Origin: Ignavibacteriales bacterium
GTDB lineage: Bacteria > Bacteroidota > Ignavibacteria > Ignavibacteriales > Ignavibacteriaceae
DNA: 64,000 bases
Assembly (NCBI GenBank): GCA_016707285.1
Contig: JADJIA010000005.1
Span: 434,001-498,000, forward strand
Direction: 5' to 3'
The position numbers were made by a program, and so were the translations under genes. How positions within the stretch are numbered: the first letter of the stretch is position 1; every line of letters begins with the position of its first letter. The notes beneath the pieces are model-generated. The model was given only the letters and a program-made list of their open reading frames with translations, had not been told where the DNA came from and did not search any database. This document shows, piece after piece, positions 41,462 through 50,098 of this stretch.

Positions 41462-42805
41462 TTATTTGATAAGCGAATTTAATACTTCTCTGATAATTTT
41501 ACAACCCTTTAATAAATCCTCTTGCTGAATTGTCAAAGGTGTTCTAAACCTGACACTTCTTTCACCACAGGAAAGCATCATTAAACGAGCATTCCAGCAG
41601 CGACTGATGAATTCATTTCTGATTGTTTTATTATCAAAATCAAACGCACACATCAAACCTTTTCCTCTAACACCTGAAACCAGGGTTGGGAATTCAAGTT
41701 GCATATCGTTCAGTTCTGAAAGCAGCAGATCTCCCATGACAGCAGAGTTCTGAACCAAACCATCTTCTTTGATCACCTCGAGAATTTTGGCAGCTCTTAC
41801 CATATCGGTCAAATTTCCGCCCCATGTTGAGTTGATTCTTGAAGACACTTTAAACACATTATCCGGCTCTTCATTTACACGGTCTGAGACCATGATTCCA
41901 CAAACCTGCATCTTCTTCCCAAAGGAAAGAATATCAGGCATTACAAAATGTTCTGAAGCCCACATCTTACCTGTTAAACCAACACCGGTTTGAACTTCAT
42001 CAAACATCAATAAAATATCATTTTCGTTGGCAATTTCTCTAAGTTTAACCAAAAACTCTTTTCTGAAATGATTATCTCCACCTTCTGCTTGAATAGGTTC
42101 GATAATGATTAAAGCGATATCATCCTTGTTAGCTTCAATGGCTGCATAAATTTCGTTTACAGCTTGTTCTTCAGCTTTTATAACAGCATCAAAATTTTCT
42201 GCCAGCGGAAATTTTATTTTTGGATTGGAAATACGGGGCCAATTGAATTTTGGGAAGAGATCAACTTTATTGGGATCAGTGTTGGTCAACGACATCGTAT
42301 AACCTGTCCTGCCATGAAAAGCTTCTTTAAAGTGGATCACTTTGTGACCTTTTTCTTCTTTATAGCCCTTACGGAAGTTTTTTCTTACCTTCCAGTCGAA
42401 AGCAACTTTTAATCCATTTTCAACCGCAACCGCACCACCTTCGACAAAAAAGAGGTATTTAAAGTGGTCGGGCATGGCTATTTTATGAATTGCGTCAACA
42501 AGTTCAGCTTTATAAACGGTATAGATATCTGAATTAGATGGTTTATTCATTGCTGCCCAGGCAAGTTTATCTCTGAATTCAGGATTGTTTAATTTTGGAT
42601 GATTCATCCCAAGCGCTGATGATGCAAAAAATGAGAAGAAATCGAGGTATTTATGCCCTGTTCTTTCTTCAACCATATAACAACCGTGACTGTTTTTGAT
42701 ATCTAAAACAAAGTCATAACCATCTGCAAGAATATGCTGATGAAGAATAGGGAAAACATCATTTGCTGTGATTTTTCCACCACTAAATGTAGCTGTATTG
42801 TTCAT
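41462..42805 (-). CDS. lat: L-lysine 6-aminotransferase
   Basis: This PLP enzyme moves the epsilon-amino group of lysine to 2-oxoglutarate, giving allysine/piperideine-6-carboxylate. The 447-residue class III aminotransferase has YDFVLDIKNSHGCYMVEE, FFSFFASSALGMNHP, FFVEGGAVAVENGLKVAFDW, FHGRTGYTMSLTNT, IIEPIQAEGGDNHFR, MFDEVQTGVGLTGK and the PLP lysine in LSFGKKMQVCG. These are typical of the Lat family rather than ornithine or GABA aminotransferases. A divergent ALDH7-type gene supplies the next step. The start is ATG at 42805 with GGGAGG upstream. Confidence 0.88.
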   Translation of the reverse strand: MNNTATFSGGKITANDVFPILHQHILADGYDFVLDIKNSHGCYMVEERTGHKYLDFFSFFASSALGMNHPKLNNPEFRDKLAWAAMNKPSNSDIYTVYKAELVDAIHKIAMPDHFKYLFFVEGGAVAVENGLKVAFDWKVRKNFRKGYKEEKGHKVIHFKEAFHGRTGYTMSLTNTDPNKVDLFPKFNWPRISNPKIKFPLAENFDAVIKAEEQAVNEIYAAIEANKDDIALIIIEPIQAEGGDNHFRKEFLVKLREIANENDILLMFDEVQTGVGLTGKMWASEHFVMPDILSFGKKMQVCGIMVSDRVNEEPDNVFKVSSRINSTWGGNLTDMVRAAKILEVIKEDGLVQNSAVMGDLLLSELNDMQLEFPTLVSGVRGKGLMCAFDFDNKTIRNEFISRCWNARLMMLSCGERSVRFRTPLTIQQEDLLKGCKIIREVLNSLIK

Positions 42806-43159
42806 TGAGACCTCCCGTAAGGAATTGAACTTAAAGAAAAACTTGTTTAAATTTAAAAGGTATAGTAAAAGAGAATAGTAAAGGGGTGGGGACTGTTAAA
42901 AAACGGACTCGAATTTTGAAACGAAATAACTTCTCAGCGGACGCCTCCCAAATGGGGAACCGGGATGCAGATTTGCTGATGTACTAAATATTAATCTCAT
43001 AACACAAATATACGAAATTATTCATTTCGACGAAACCCACAAAGCTGAAAAAGAATGAAAAAATTCCGGTTCTCACATTTTTAATAAATTATTGCATAAT
43101 TCCATTACTGCAATATCCATATATTTGAACGATACATTTTAATAATTTCGGGAGAAAAT
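42806..43159. promoter_or_regulatory. 354-bp divergent control region between lat and the ALDH7-type gene
   Basis: No gene is seen. Each direction has an exact -7 element: TATATTTG at 43120-43127 on the plus strand, 33 bases before the dehydrogenase ATG, and TATATTTG on the minus strand at 43012-43005. The latter implies a lat leader of about 190 nt, which includes a G/C-rich patch (42938-42975) able to form short local stems. Neither direction has a perfect -33 TTTG at usual spacing. No known riboswitch was recognised. Confidence 0.5.
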
Positions 43160-44692
43160 ATGGAATTCCTAAAAACACTTGGAATAGAAGAATACAATTA
43201 CGGTTCGTGTACGGGTAGAGAATGGAAAAAAACCGACACTGCCGGAAAATTAGATATATACTCACCCGGTTCGGGCGATAAAATAGCAACTGTTTATCAG
43301 GCATCAGAAGAAGACTATGAACAGATTGTAAAAAAAGCATCAGAAGCATTTCTGCTTTGGCGTGATGTTCCTGCCCCAAAAAGAGGCGAGATTGTCAGAC
43401 AAATTGGAGACGAACTCAGGAAATATAAAGATCCGCTTGGAAGATTGGTCTCATATGAAATGGGCAAATCACTCCAGGAAGGCTGGGGCGAAGTTCAGGA
43501 AATGATCGATATCTGCGATTTTGCAGTGGGATTGTCCCGTCAACTCTACGGATTAACGATGCATTCTGAAAGGCCTGATCACAGAATGTATGAACAATGG
43601 CATCCACTTGGGATCGTTTGTACCATATCAGCCTTTAACTTCCCGGTTGCAGTCTGGTCATGGAATGCGATGTTGGCAGCCGTTTGTGGTGATGTAAATC
43701 TTTGGAAACCAAGTTCAAAAGTTCCTCTTGCAGCAATTGCAGTTCAAAAAATTGTTGCCCGTGTTATCGAAGCAAATAATCTCCCTGAAGGAGTATTTTC
43801 TTTGATAGTTGGTAAAGGATCAACGATTGGTGAGCAGATATTAAATGACAAGAGGATCCCTCTTATTTCACTAACGGGCTCAACACGCGTTGGAAAACAT
43901 GCTAATTCAGTTATCGCCGGAAGATTTGGAAAAGCGATTATGGAGCTTGGCGGTAATAATGCAATTATTCTCACTGAAAATGCCGATCTTCAGCTTGCTC
44001 TTCCAGCAATCGTGTTTGGAGCAGTTGGAACTGCCGGACAGCGTTGCACCTCAACCCGTCGTTTAATTATCCATGAGAGCATTTTTGACAAAATTAAAGA
44101 TTCCATAATTAAAGCTTATGGCTCATTAAAAATCGGAAATCCACTTGATATTGCCAACCATGTTGGTCCACTTATCGACAAGGGTGCTGTAAAGGATTTT
44201 TGCAATGCACTCGAAGAAGTTAAAAAATCGGGCGGCAAGATTCTTTACGGAGGTGAAGTTCTCACAGGAGCCGGATACGAATCAGGATGTTATGTAAAAC
44301 CTGCCATTTGTGAAGTTGAAAACCATTACCCAATCGTACAGGAAGAAACCTTTGCACCAATTTTGTATTTAATTAAATACAAAGGTGATGTTAAAGATGC
44401 TATCGCAATTCAGAACGATGTTGTTCAGGGACTCTCATCAGCGATATTCTCATTGAATATGCGTGAGACCGAGGAATTCCTTTCAACAAGAGGTTCCGAT
44501 TGTGGTATCGCCAATGTTAATATTGGAACATCAGGTGCCGAAATTGGTGGAGCATTTGGTGGTGAAAAGGAAACCGGTGGTGGAAGAGAATCAGGATCAG
44601 ATTCCTGGAGAGCTTACATGAGAAGACAAACGAATACGATCAATTATTCGGATAAAATTCCACTCGCACAAGGCATCAAATTTGATCTTTAG
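43160..44692 (+). CDS. ALDH7-type aldehyde dehydrogenase (2-aminoadipate semialdehyde/piperideine-6-carboxylate dehydrogenase)
   Basis: The 510-residue protein fits the ALDH7 (antiquitin/AmaB) group, which oxidises 2-aminoadipate semialdehyde to 2-aminoadipate. It has LGIEEYNYGSCTGREW at the start, WHPLGIVCTISAFNFPVAVW, the catalytic Glu in IMELGGNNAII, the catalytic Cys in GTAGQRCTSTRRLI, and the C-terminal FGGEKETGGGRESGSDSW with RRQTNTINYS. Divergent pairing with lysine 6-aminotransferase makes lysine catabolism the best reading. The ATG at 43160 has GGGAGA upstream. A strong terminator follows. Confidence 0.9.
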   Translation: MEFLKTLGIEEYNYGSCTGREWKKTDTAGKLDIYSPGSGDKIATVYQASEEDYEQIVKKASEAFLLWRDVPAPKRGEIVRQIGDELRKYKDPLGRLVSYEMGKSLQEGWGEVQEMIDICDFAVGLSRQLYGLTMHSERPDHRMYEQWHPLGIVCTISAFNFPVAVWSWNAMLAAVCGDVNLWKPSSKVPLAAIAVQKIVARVIEANNLPEGVFSLIVGKGSTIGEQILNDKRIPLISLTGSTRVGKHANSVIAGRFGKAIMELGGNNAIILTENADLQLALPAIVFGAVGTAGQRCTSTRRLIIHESIFDKIKDSIIKAYGSLKIGNPLDIANHVGPLIDKGAVKDFCNALEEVKKSGGKILYGGEVLTGAGYESGCYVKPAICEVENHYPIVQEETFAPILYLIKYKGDVKDAIAIQNDVVQGLSSAIFSLNMRETEEFLSTRGSDCGIANVNIGTSGAEIGGAFGGEKETGGGRESGSDSWRAYMRRQTNTINYSDKIPLAQGIKFDL

Positions 44693-44740
44693 GCGAATGT
44701 CCTGCTAATAAATAATTCTTTATCACTTGGCAAAAATTTA

Positions 44741-44774
44741 GAGGCTGTCTCAATTGTGGCAGCCTCTTTTTTTT
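44741..44774. terminator. intrinsic terminator between the convergent ALDH7-type and purB genes
   Basis: GAGGCTG (44741-44747) pairs with CAGCCTC (44760-44766), followed by eight T (44767-44774). On the minus strand the hairpin lies right after the purB stop, with AAATTTTT beyond it, so it may serve both genes. Confidence 0.85.
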
Positions 44775-46068
44775 ATTTAAAGACTCTGTTGAAGATGTAA
44801 TCCACATTTTTGAGTGAATTTTTCAGATCAAAAATAGAATCAAACTTGTCGGTTGGAATATTGTTTTTAACTATGTCGTTTTTCAGGAGTTCATCTTTAA
44901 GATTTAGAGATTCATCCCGCCAAACCCTCATGGCAGCATCCTGCACTGCTGCATAGGACGCCTCTCTTGAAAGTCCCGACTCTGTTAAAGCCAGTAGAAC
45001 TTTTTGTGAGTAGGTGAGTCCTCTTGTAAGCAGGATGTTTTTCATCATGTTTTCAGGATAAATAATGAGCTTCTGAATAAGGTCAATCGACTTTTGAAGC
45101 ATATAATCGATCAAAATTGTTGCATCAGGGAAAACAACCCGTTCAACTGAAGAGTGTGAAATGTCCCTTTCATGCCAGAGTGCAATATTTTCCACAGCAG
45201 GGGAGATGTATGACCGCATTAGTCTTGCCATTCCTGTAATTCGCTCACAAACAATCGGATTTCTTTTATGTGGCATGGCTGAAGATCCCTTTTGACCCTT
45301 GCCAAAAAATTCCTCTGCTTCAAGCACCTCTGTTTTTTGAAGATGCCTAATCTCGGTGGCGATCTTTTCCAGAGTTCCGGCGATAATTCCAGTTACTGCA
45401 AGATAATATGCGTGGCGGTCCCGTTGGATAACCTGAGTTGAAACCGGTTCCGGCTTTAATCCGAGGTTTTCGCAAACAAATTCTTCAACATGAGGGGAAA
45501 GGTGATCAAAAGTGCCAACGGCACCGGAAATCTGACCAATGGAAATCTCGTTAATTGCTTCGATAAATCGTTTTCTGTTGCGTACCATTTCATCATACCA
45601 CTGGGCAAATTTAAGACCCATTGTTGTCACTTCTGCATGAATGCCATGAGTTCTGCCGATGCACAAAGTATTTTTATGCTCAAGGGCTCTTTCCTTCAGA
45701 GATTCGATCAGAATGTCCACTTTTTTAAGAATAATTTCCGAAGCTGCTTTTATCTGTACCGAAAGTGCGGTGTCGAGTACATCGGATGAAGTCATTCCGT
45801 AGTGGAGATGTCTGCTTGCAGGTCCCACATTCTCATTAACATTTGTTAGGAAAGCGATAACATCGTGCTGAGTGGTGAGTTCAATTTCATTGATTCTGTC
45901 AACAGAAAAAGCGGCTTTGGCTTTAATTGTTTGTAGATCTGATGAATCAACTTCGCCCGTGTTTACTCTTGCTTCAGTGGCAAGAATTTCAATTTTCAGC
46001 CAGGTTTCATACTTGAACTGATCACTCCAAATTCTGCCCATTTCAGGCAGAGTATATCTTTCAATCAT
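44773..46068 (-). CDS. purB: adenylosuccinate lyase
   Basis: PurB splits SAICAR and adenylosuccinate in purine synthesis. The 431-residue product has MIERYTLPEMGRIWSDQFKY, TQHDVIAFLTNV, HYGMTSSDVLDTALS, the catalytic His region GRTHGIHAEVTTMGLKFA and the superfamily signature KGSSAMPHKRNPI. It overlaps the htrA stop by four bases and is transcribed with it. Confidence 0.96.
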   Translation of the reverse strand: MIERYTLPEMGRIWSDQFKYETWLKIEILATEARVNTGEVDSSDLQTIKAKAAFSVDRINEIELTTQHDVIAFLTNVNENVGPASRHLHYGMTSSDVLDTALSVQIKAASEIILKKVDILIESLKERALEHKNTLCIGRTHGIHAEVTTMGLKFAQWYDEMVRNRKRFIEAINEISIGQISGAVGTFDHLSPHVEEFVCENLGLKPEPVSTQVIQRDRHAYYLAVTGIIAGTLEKIATEIRHLQKTEVLEAEEFFGKGQKGSSAMPHKRNPIVCERITGMARLMRSYISPAVENIALWHERDISHSSVERVVFPDATILIDYMLQKSIDLIQKLIIYPENMMKNILLTRGLTYSQKVLLALTESGLSREASYAAVQDAAMRVWRDESLNLKDELLKNDIVKNNIPTDKFDSIFDLKNSLKNVDYIFNRVFK

Positions 46069-47204
46069 TTTCTTCTTTCTAATTCCATCTCAAATTTAAT
46101 CTTTTCTTCGTCTCGGAGCACTGTGAATTCCACAGTTTGTCCTGTTCTGTACTCTTGTAAAATCCCGAGTAAATTGTTCCTGTTGCTAACCTTAAAATCT
46201 CCGAGTGCAAGGATCACATCACCACTCTTGAATCCGGCTTTTTCAGCAGGGGAGTTTTTCATTACACTGTTTACGATCACTCCTCTGGCATTTTGAAGCT
46301 TGAAGTAGGCGGCGATCTTTTCATCGATATCCTGGACTCCAAGACCAGTGTAGAAATTACGATCGATTTCACCTTTTAACTTTAACTCATCAACAATCTT
46401 TTTAACTTTATTAATGGGGATGGCAAAACCGAGTCCAATGCTTCCTTTTCCACTCCCCGTTGAATAGATAATGGTATTCATACCAATAACATCACCAACA
46501 GAATTGACAAGTGGTCCGCCACTGTTTCCGCCATTGATAGCCGCATCGGTTTGAATCATATTCAAATAAAATCGTTCATCGACGGGTTCAAGGTTCATGT
46601 TTTTTGCTGAGATAACTCCTACCGTTACAGTGGGTTGATCGTTTACATCAAAAAGTCCAAATGGATTGCCAAGTGCAATCGACCATTCACCTATAATAAT
46701 ATCGTTTGAATTACCAAGCTTCAGGAAGGGCAGTTTATTTTCATCAATTTTTAGCAGACAAACATCAGAGACCTTGTCGGTTCCAACCACTTTGGCTTCA
46801 TAGTGTCTTCCGTCTGTAAGGGTGACAGTGATTTTTTTTGCGTTTCCAGCCACATGATCGTTGGTCAGGATATAACCATCTTTTGAAATCAGGAAACCTG
46901 AACCAAGTCCTTTAACTTCCTGTGAATAACTTTGATCTCCAAAAAACTGCTGGAAAAACGGATCGTTAAAAAATGGATTGAAGAAGGGATTATTAACCTG
47001 CCTCACCTCGGTAACATTTATTCCAACCACAGCGGGGGAGACAGTTGCAACTGTTTTTGTAATGATATTTTCCCTGTCGGATGCCAAAGATTCTGAATTC
47101 TCATAAACCGTTTTTTCATCCGGATTATTACCATTCAAAAGAAAAATCCCCGATGAAATCACCACCAAAAACATCACCGTCGCCAAAATTACCTTATTTT
47201 TCAT
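46065..47204 (-). CDS. HtrA/DegP-type periplasmic serine protease with one PDZ domain
   Basis: HtrA proteases degrade misfolded envelope proteins. The protein of about 379 residues has a signal anchor (MKNKVILATVMFLVVISSGI) and a trypsin-like domain with the catalytic triad: His in LTNDHVAG, Asp in SDVCLLKID and Ser in NGGNSGGPLV. A single PDZ domain follows (GVIVNSVMKNSPAEKAGFKSG, VILALGDF). The ATG at 47204 has AAGGAG eight bases upstream and starts the signal peptide. An in-frame reading up to 47237 would begin about at the transcription start and is rejected. purB overlaps the 3' end. Confidence 0.93.
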   Translation of the reverse strand: MKNKVILATVMFLVVISSGIFLLNGNNPDEKTVYENSESLASDRENIITKTVATVSPAVVGINVTEVRQVNNPFFNPFFNDPFFQQFFGDQSYSQEVKGLGSGFLISKDGYILTNDHVAGNAKKITVTLTDGRHYEAKVVGTDKVSDVCLLKIDENKLPFLKLGNSNDIIIGEWSIALGNPFGLFDVNDQPTVTVGVISAKNMNLEPVDERFYLNMIQTDAAINGGNSGGPLVNSVGDVIGMNTIIYSTGSGKGSIGLGFAIPINKVKKIVDELKLKGEIDRNFYTGLGVQDIDEKIAAYFKLQNARGVIVNSVMKNSPAEKAGFKSGDVILALGDFKVSNRNNLLGILQEYRTGQTVEFTVLRDEEKIKFEMELERRK

Positions 47205-47243
47205 GCAATATTCTCCTTTTCTTAATTTTCCTGTCAAAGACTA

Positions 47244-47273
47244 CAAAAATAATGCAATCGGGGGATAATTCAA
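47244..47273 (-). promoter_or_regulatory. promoter candidate for htrA-purB
   Basis: On the minus strand, TTG (47273-47271) is followed after 19 bases by TATTTTTG (47251-47244), an exact TAnnTTTG. It is 40 bases before the htrA ATG. Confidence 0.5.
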
Positions 47274-47464
47274 TATTCATGAATAGTTTGGGGAGAAGGT
47301 TTGTTTTAATAACATCGCCGGGCATTAGAAATAATTATCCATTTACTCGTTATTACAAATTAGCGATCTTACATTTATACCCATCAACAGCTATCCTTTG
47401 GTCGCTTAAAATCATGCAATTCCCCCTTCCACCACCCAACTGTCAAAACTCAGAAATTCTCATT

Positions 47465-47514
47465 CTTACAAATTGGAAAGTTTTATCTAATTAGTGAGAA
47501 AGGGGAGTTGTAAG
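47465..47514. repeat. spaced inverted repeat CTTACAA/TTGTAAG upstream of the sigma-54 promoter
   Basis: CTTACAA (47465-47471) and TTGTAAG (47508-47514) are perfect inverted copies, 43 bases centre to centre, about four helical turns. They lie 50-100 bases upstream of the sigma-54-like element, the usual place for activator binding. The remainder of the gap 47205-47612 shows no gene. Confidence 0.35.
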
Positions 47515-47564
47515 CAAAAAGTGTGCCAATGTGAATAGGAACTCATTTTTGACCTAAAAGATTT

Positions 47565-47580
47565 TGGTATGATTTTTGCT
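47565..47580 (+). promoter_or_regulatory. sigma-54 (RpoN) promoter candidate for the [FeFe]-hydrogenase operon
   Basis: TGGTATGATTTTTGCT matches the -24/-12 consensus TGGCACG-N4-TTGCW with only two changes (C to T twice). It keeps the GG and GC dinucleotides at the exact spacing. It lies 33 bases before the ATG of the first hydrogenase gene, leaving about 20 nt of leader with AAGGA. Confidence 0.65.
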
Positions 47581-47612
47581 TAATTAGTGCTGTATTCATT
47601 AAGGAATTTGGA

Positions 47613-48104
47613 ATGGCAAATCAAACAATAGCTCAATACCCAAAAGGTGACAGAAGTATCTTAATACCTCTTCTTCAAGATATTCAAGATGAATTTGGTT
47701 ATCTACCGGAAGATGTATTAATGGAAGCAGCCGCACATATTGGAATGCCCTTAAGCTCAATTTACGGCGTAGCTACATTCTACAATCAGTTTCGCTTGAC
47801 TCCGCTTGGTAAAAACATTATCAGGGTGTGTCGCGGAACTGCATGCCATGTAAAAAACTCAGCCAATATTTTATTTGGGCTGGAATCTGCATTAAATCTT
47901 AAACCGGGACAAACCAGCAGAGATAAAAACTTCACCCTTGAGGTTGTAAGTTGCATCGGTGCTTGTTCAATCGCTCCTGTTATATGTATAAATGATGATT
48001 ATTACGGTAGAATTACTGTTAAAGAAATAGATAAAATACTTAAAAAATATCAGCCGACTCCTGCGAAAGCAACTAATGCCAAATCACCGGAGGTGACAAA
48101 ATGA
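47613..48104 (+). CDS. NuoE-like [2Fe-2S] subunit of NAD-linked [FeFe]-hydrogenase (HydC/HndA type)
   Basis: The 163-residue thioredoxin-fold ferredoxin has the NuoE start (LIPLLQDIQDEFGYLPEDVL) and IYGVATFYNQFRL. Its four cluster cysteines lie in CRGTAC (C-x4-C) and CIGAC (C-x3-C). It carries electrons between NADH/FMN and the hydrogenase. The following genes are a NuoF-like flavoprotein and the H-cluster subunit, making a HydABC-like trimer. It overlaps the next gene by four bases. Confidence 0.93.
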   Translation: MANQTIAQYPKGDRSILIPLLQDIQDEFGYLPEDVLMEAAAHIGMPLSSIYGVATFYNQFRLTPLGKNIIRVCRGTACHVKNSANILFGLESALNLKPGQTSRDKNFTLEVVSCIGACSIAPVICINDDYYGRITVKEIDKILKKYQPTPAKATNAKSPEVTK

Positions 48105-50086
48105 AAAGTTTCATAGATAAATGTTGCAAAGAATGTTGGCATTCACCTGAAAATCAGTGTCCACATTTTATTCAATGCTGCACCGAGGGCCCATTGTGCC
48201 ACCACAGCGACGAATGCACACACGAAGTAAAAGAGTATAACAAAGAACTTCTTTTTGAAAAACATGATGTACCGGTAATATTTATTGGTGCCGGAACATG
48301 CGGGCTCGCTGCAGGAGCAGCCAAAGTTGAAGAAAGTATTAAATCTGAATTACTTAAAAACAACATCGAAGCACGCATAGTAAGAGTTGGATGTATCGGT
48401 TATTGCGCAAAAGAAGTAATTGTTGACATTAAATTGCCCAACGGTGAAAGAATTGCTTACAGTGAAGTGACTCCAAAACTTGTCCCAAAACTGATTCAGA
48501 CCACAATCATTGAAGGTGGGATACTTCAGGAGAATCTGCTTGGAAGTCATATCAGAAAATCTGATGTCTGTTGTTCAATTCATGATGATCCATTTTTCAA
48601 ACATCAGAAGAAAATCGTACTCGAAAACTGCGGTATTATTAATCCAGATTCAATTGATACCTACATTGCCAGCGGTGGATTTAAAGCAATAACAAAAGCT
48701 TTAAAATTGATGCCACCCGAAAATGTGGTGAAAGAAATTCTCGATTCAGGACTTAGAGGCAGAGGAGGAGCCGGATTCCCAACAGGTAAAAAATGGGAAT
48801 TTGCCCTTAAACAGAAATCTGAGACCAAATATCTAATCTGTAACGCAGATGAAGGTGATCCGGGTGCGTTTATGGACAGATCAGTTCTTGAAAGCGACCC
48901 CTACAAATTAATTGAAGGAATGATGGTTGCTGCCTACGCCATTGGAGCCAATTTTGGATATATCTACTGCAGAGCCGAGTATCCACTTGCGATTTCAAGA
49001 CTTACACATTGTATTCATGAATGTGAAAAATATGGTTTGCTGGGCGATAATATATTAAACAGCAAGTTTAACTTCAGACTTAAGATCAAGAAAGGTGCGG
49101 GTGCATTTGTTTGTGGTGAAGAAACTGCACTTATCGCATCGATTGAAGGTAAAAGAGGAATGCCAAAACCAAGACCACCATTTCCGGCGGTTTCAGGTCT
49201 TTGGGGCAAACCAACTGTGATCAACAATGTTGAGACTCTTTCGAATATCAGTTCGATTATCAGCAAAGGAGCTGAATGGTTTGCAAGTGTTGGAACTGAA
49301 AAAAGCAAAGGCACAAAAGTTTTTGCTCTTTCCGGTAAGATCGTTAACACCGGGCTTGTTGAAATACCTATGGGTATCACCCTCGAAGAGGTTGTTTTTA
49401 ACATCGGTGGTGGAATTCCATTCAATAAAAAATTCAAAGCTGTGCAAATTGGTGGTCCTTCCGGTGGTTGTTTACCAATGAGTGTTATTAAGACCCAGGT
49501 TGATTACGAATCATTAAAAGATGTTGGTGCCATGATGGGATCAGGTGGTTTTGTAGTTATGGACGAAGACACTTGTATGGTTGACATTGCAAGATTTTTC
49601 CTCAATTTTATCCAGAGTGAATCATGCGGAAAATGTGTTCCGTGTCGTGAAGGAACCAAAAGGATGCTCGAGATTATCGAAAGAATCCCTGTAGCTTACA
49701 AGGAAGGCAACGATAAATATGATCAACTTCAAAGGTTTAAAGGCATTATTGCACTAAAAAGACTCGCTGATGTCATCAGAGATACTTCTCTGTGTGGACT
49801 TGGTCAGTCTGCTCCTAATCCGGTACTTTCCGGGCTTCAATATTTCAAAGAGGAATATGAAGAGCATCTCTTCGATAGAAGATGTCGTTCAGGAGTTTGT
49901 AAAGAACTATTAACATTCACCATTGATACAACACTTTGCTCGGGCTGTGGACTCTGCAAGAGAAAATGTGGTTCTGAAGCAATTATTGGACAAAAAGGTG
50001 AAGCACACTACATTCTGCAGGACAAATGTATCCAATGTGGCATGTGTCTTGAAACTTGCAGATTCTGTGCAATTAATGTAAACTGA
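48101..50086 (+). CDS. NuoF-like FMN/NAD(H) subunit of [FeFe]-hydrogenase (HydB/HndC type) with Cys-rich N-terminus
   Basis: The 661-residue protein begins with a Cys/His-rich stretch of about 45 residues (KCCKECWHSPENQCPHF, CCTEGPLCHHSDEC). A thioredoxin-like [2Fe-2S] domain follows (AGTCGLAAGA, GCIGYC). Next comes the NuoF core with the FMN motif GRGGAGFPTGKKWEF, NADEGDPGAFMDRSVLE, and the [4Fe-4S] site SCGKCVPCREG plus a later Cys in TSLCGLG. The C-terminus has two [4Fe-4S] motifs, CSGCGLCKRKCG and CIQCGMCLETC. This is the NADH-oxidising module of bifurcating hydrogenases. The N-terminal Cys-rich block is not part of the common core. Confidence 0.92.
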   Translation: MKSFIDKCCKECWHSPENQCPHFIQCCTEGPLCHHSDECTHEVKEYNKELLFEKHDVPVIFIGAGTCGLAAGAAKVEESIKSELLKNNIEARIVRVGCIGYCAKEVIVDIKLPNGERIAYSEVTPKLVPKLIQTTIIEGGILQENLLGSHIRKSDVCCSIHDDPFFKHQKKIVLENCGIINPDSIDTYIASGGFKAITKALKLMPPENVVKEILDSGLRGRGGAGFPTGKKWEFALKQKSETKYLICNADEGDPGAFMDRSVLESDPYKLIEGMMVAAYAIGANFGYIYCRAEYPLAISRLTHCIHECEKYGLLGDNILNSKFNFRLKIKKGAGAFVCGEETALIASIEGKRGMPKPRPPFPAVSGLWGKPTVINNVETLSNISSIISKGAEWFASVGTEKSKGTKVFALSGKIVNTGLVEIPMGITLEEVVFNIGGGIPFNKKFKAVQIGGPSGGCLPMSVIKTQVDYESLKDVGAMMGSGGFVVMDEDTCMVDIARFFLNFIQSESCGKCVPCREGTKRMLEIIERIPVAYKEGNDKYDQLQRFKGIIALKRLADVIRDTSLCGLGQSAPNPVLSGLQYFKEEYEEHLFDRRCRSGVCKELLTFTIDTTLCSGCGLCKRKCGSEAIIGQKGEAHYILQDKCIQCGMCLETCRFCAINVN

Positions 50087-50098
50087 GTGGAGATTAAA

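Noticed and set aside
47205..47237. N-terminal extension of HtrA
   Set aside because: It would begin about where transcription is predicted to start and places 11 charged residues before a good signal anchor. ATG 47204 has its own ribosome-binding site.
47081..47494. 137-codon plus-strand open frame across the htrA start and the gap
   Set aside because: It is mostly antisense to htrA, its composition is Pro/Ser-rich without domain, and it has no ribosome-binding site or promoter.
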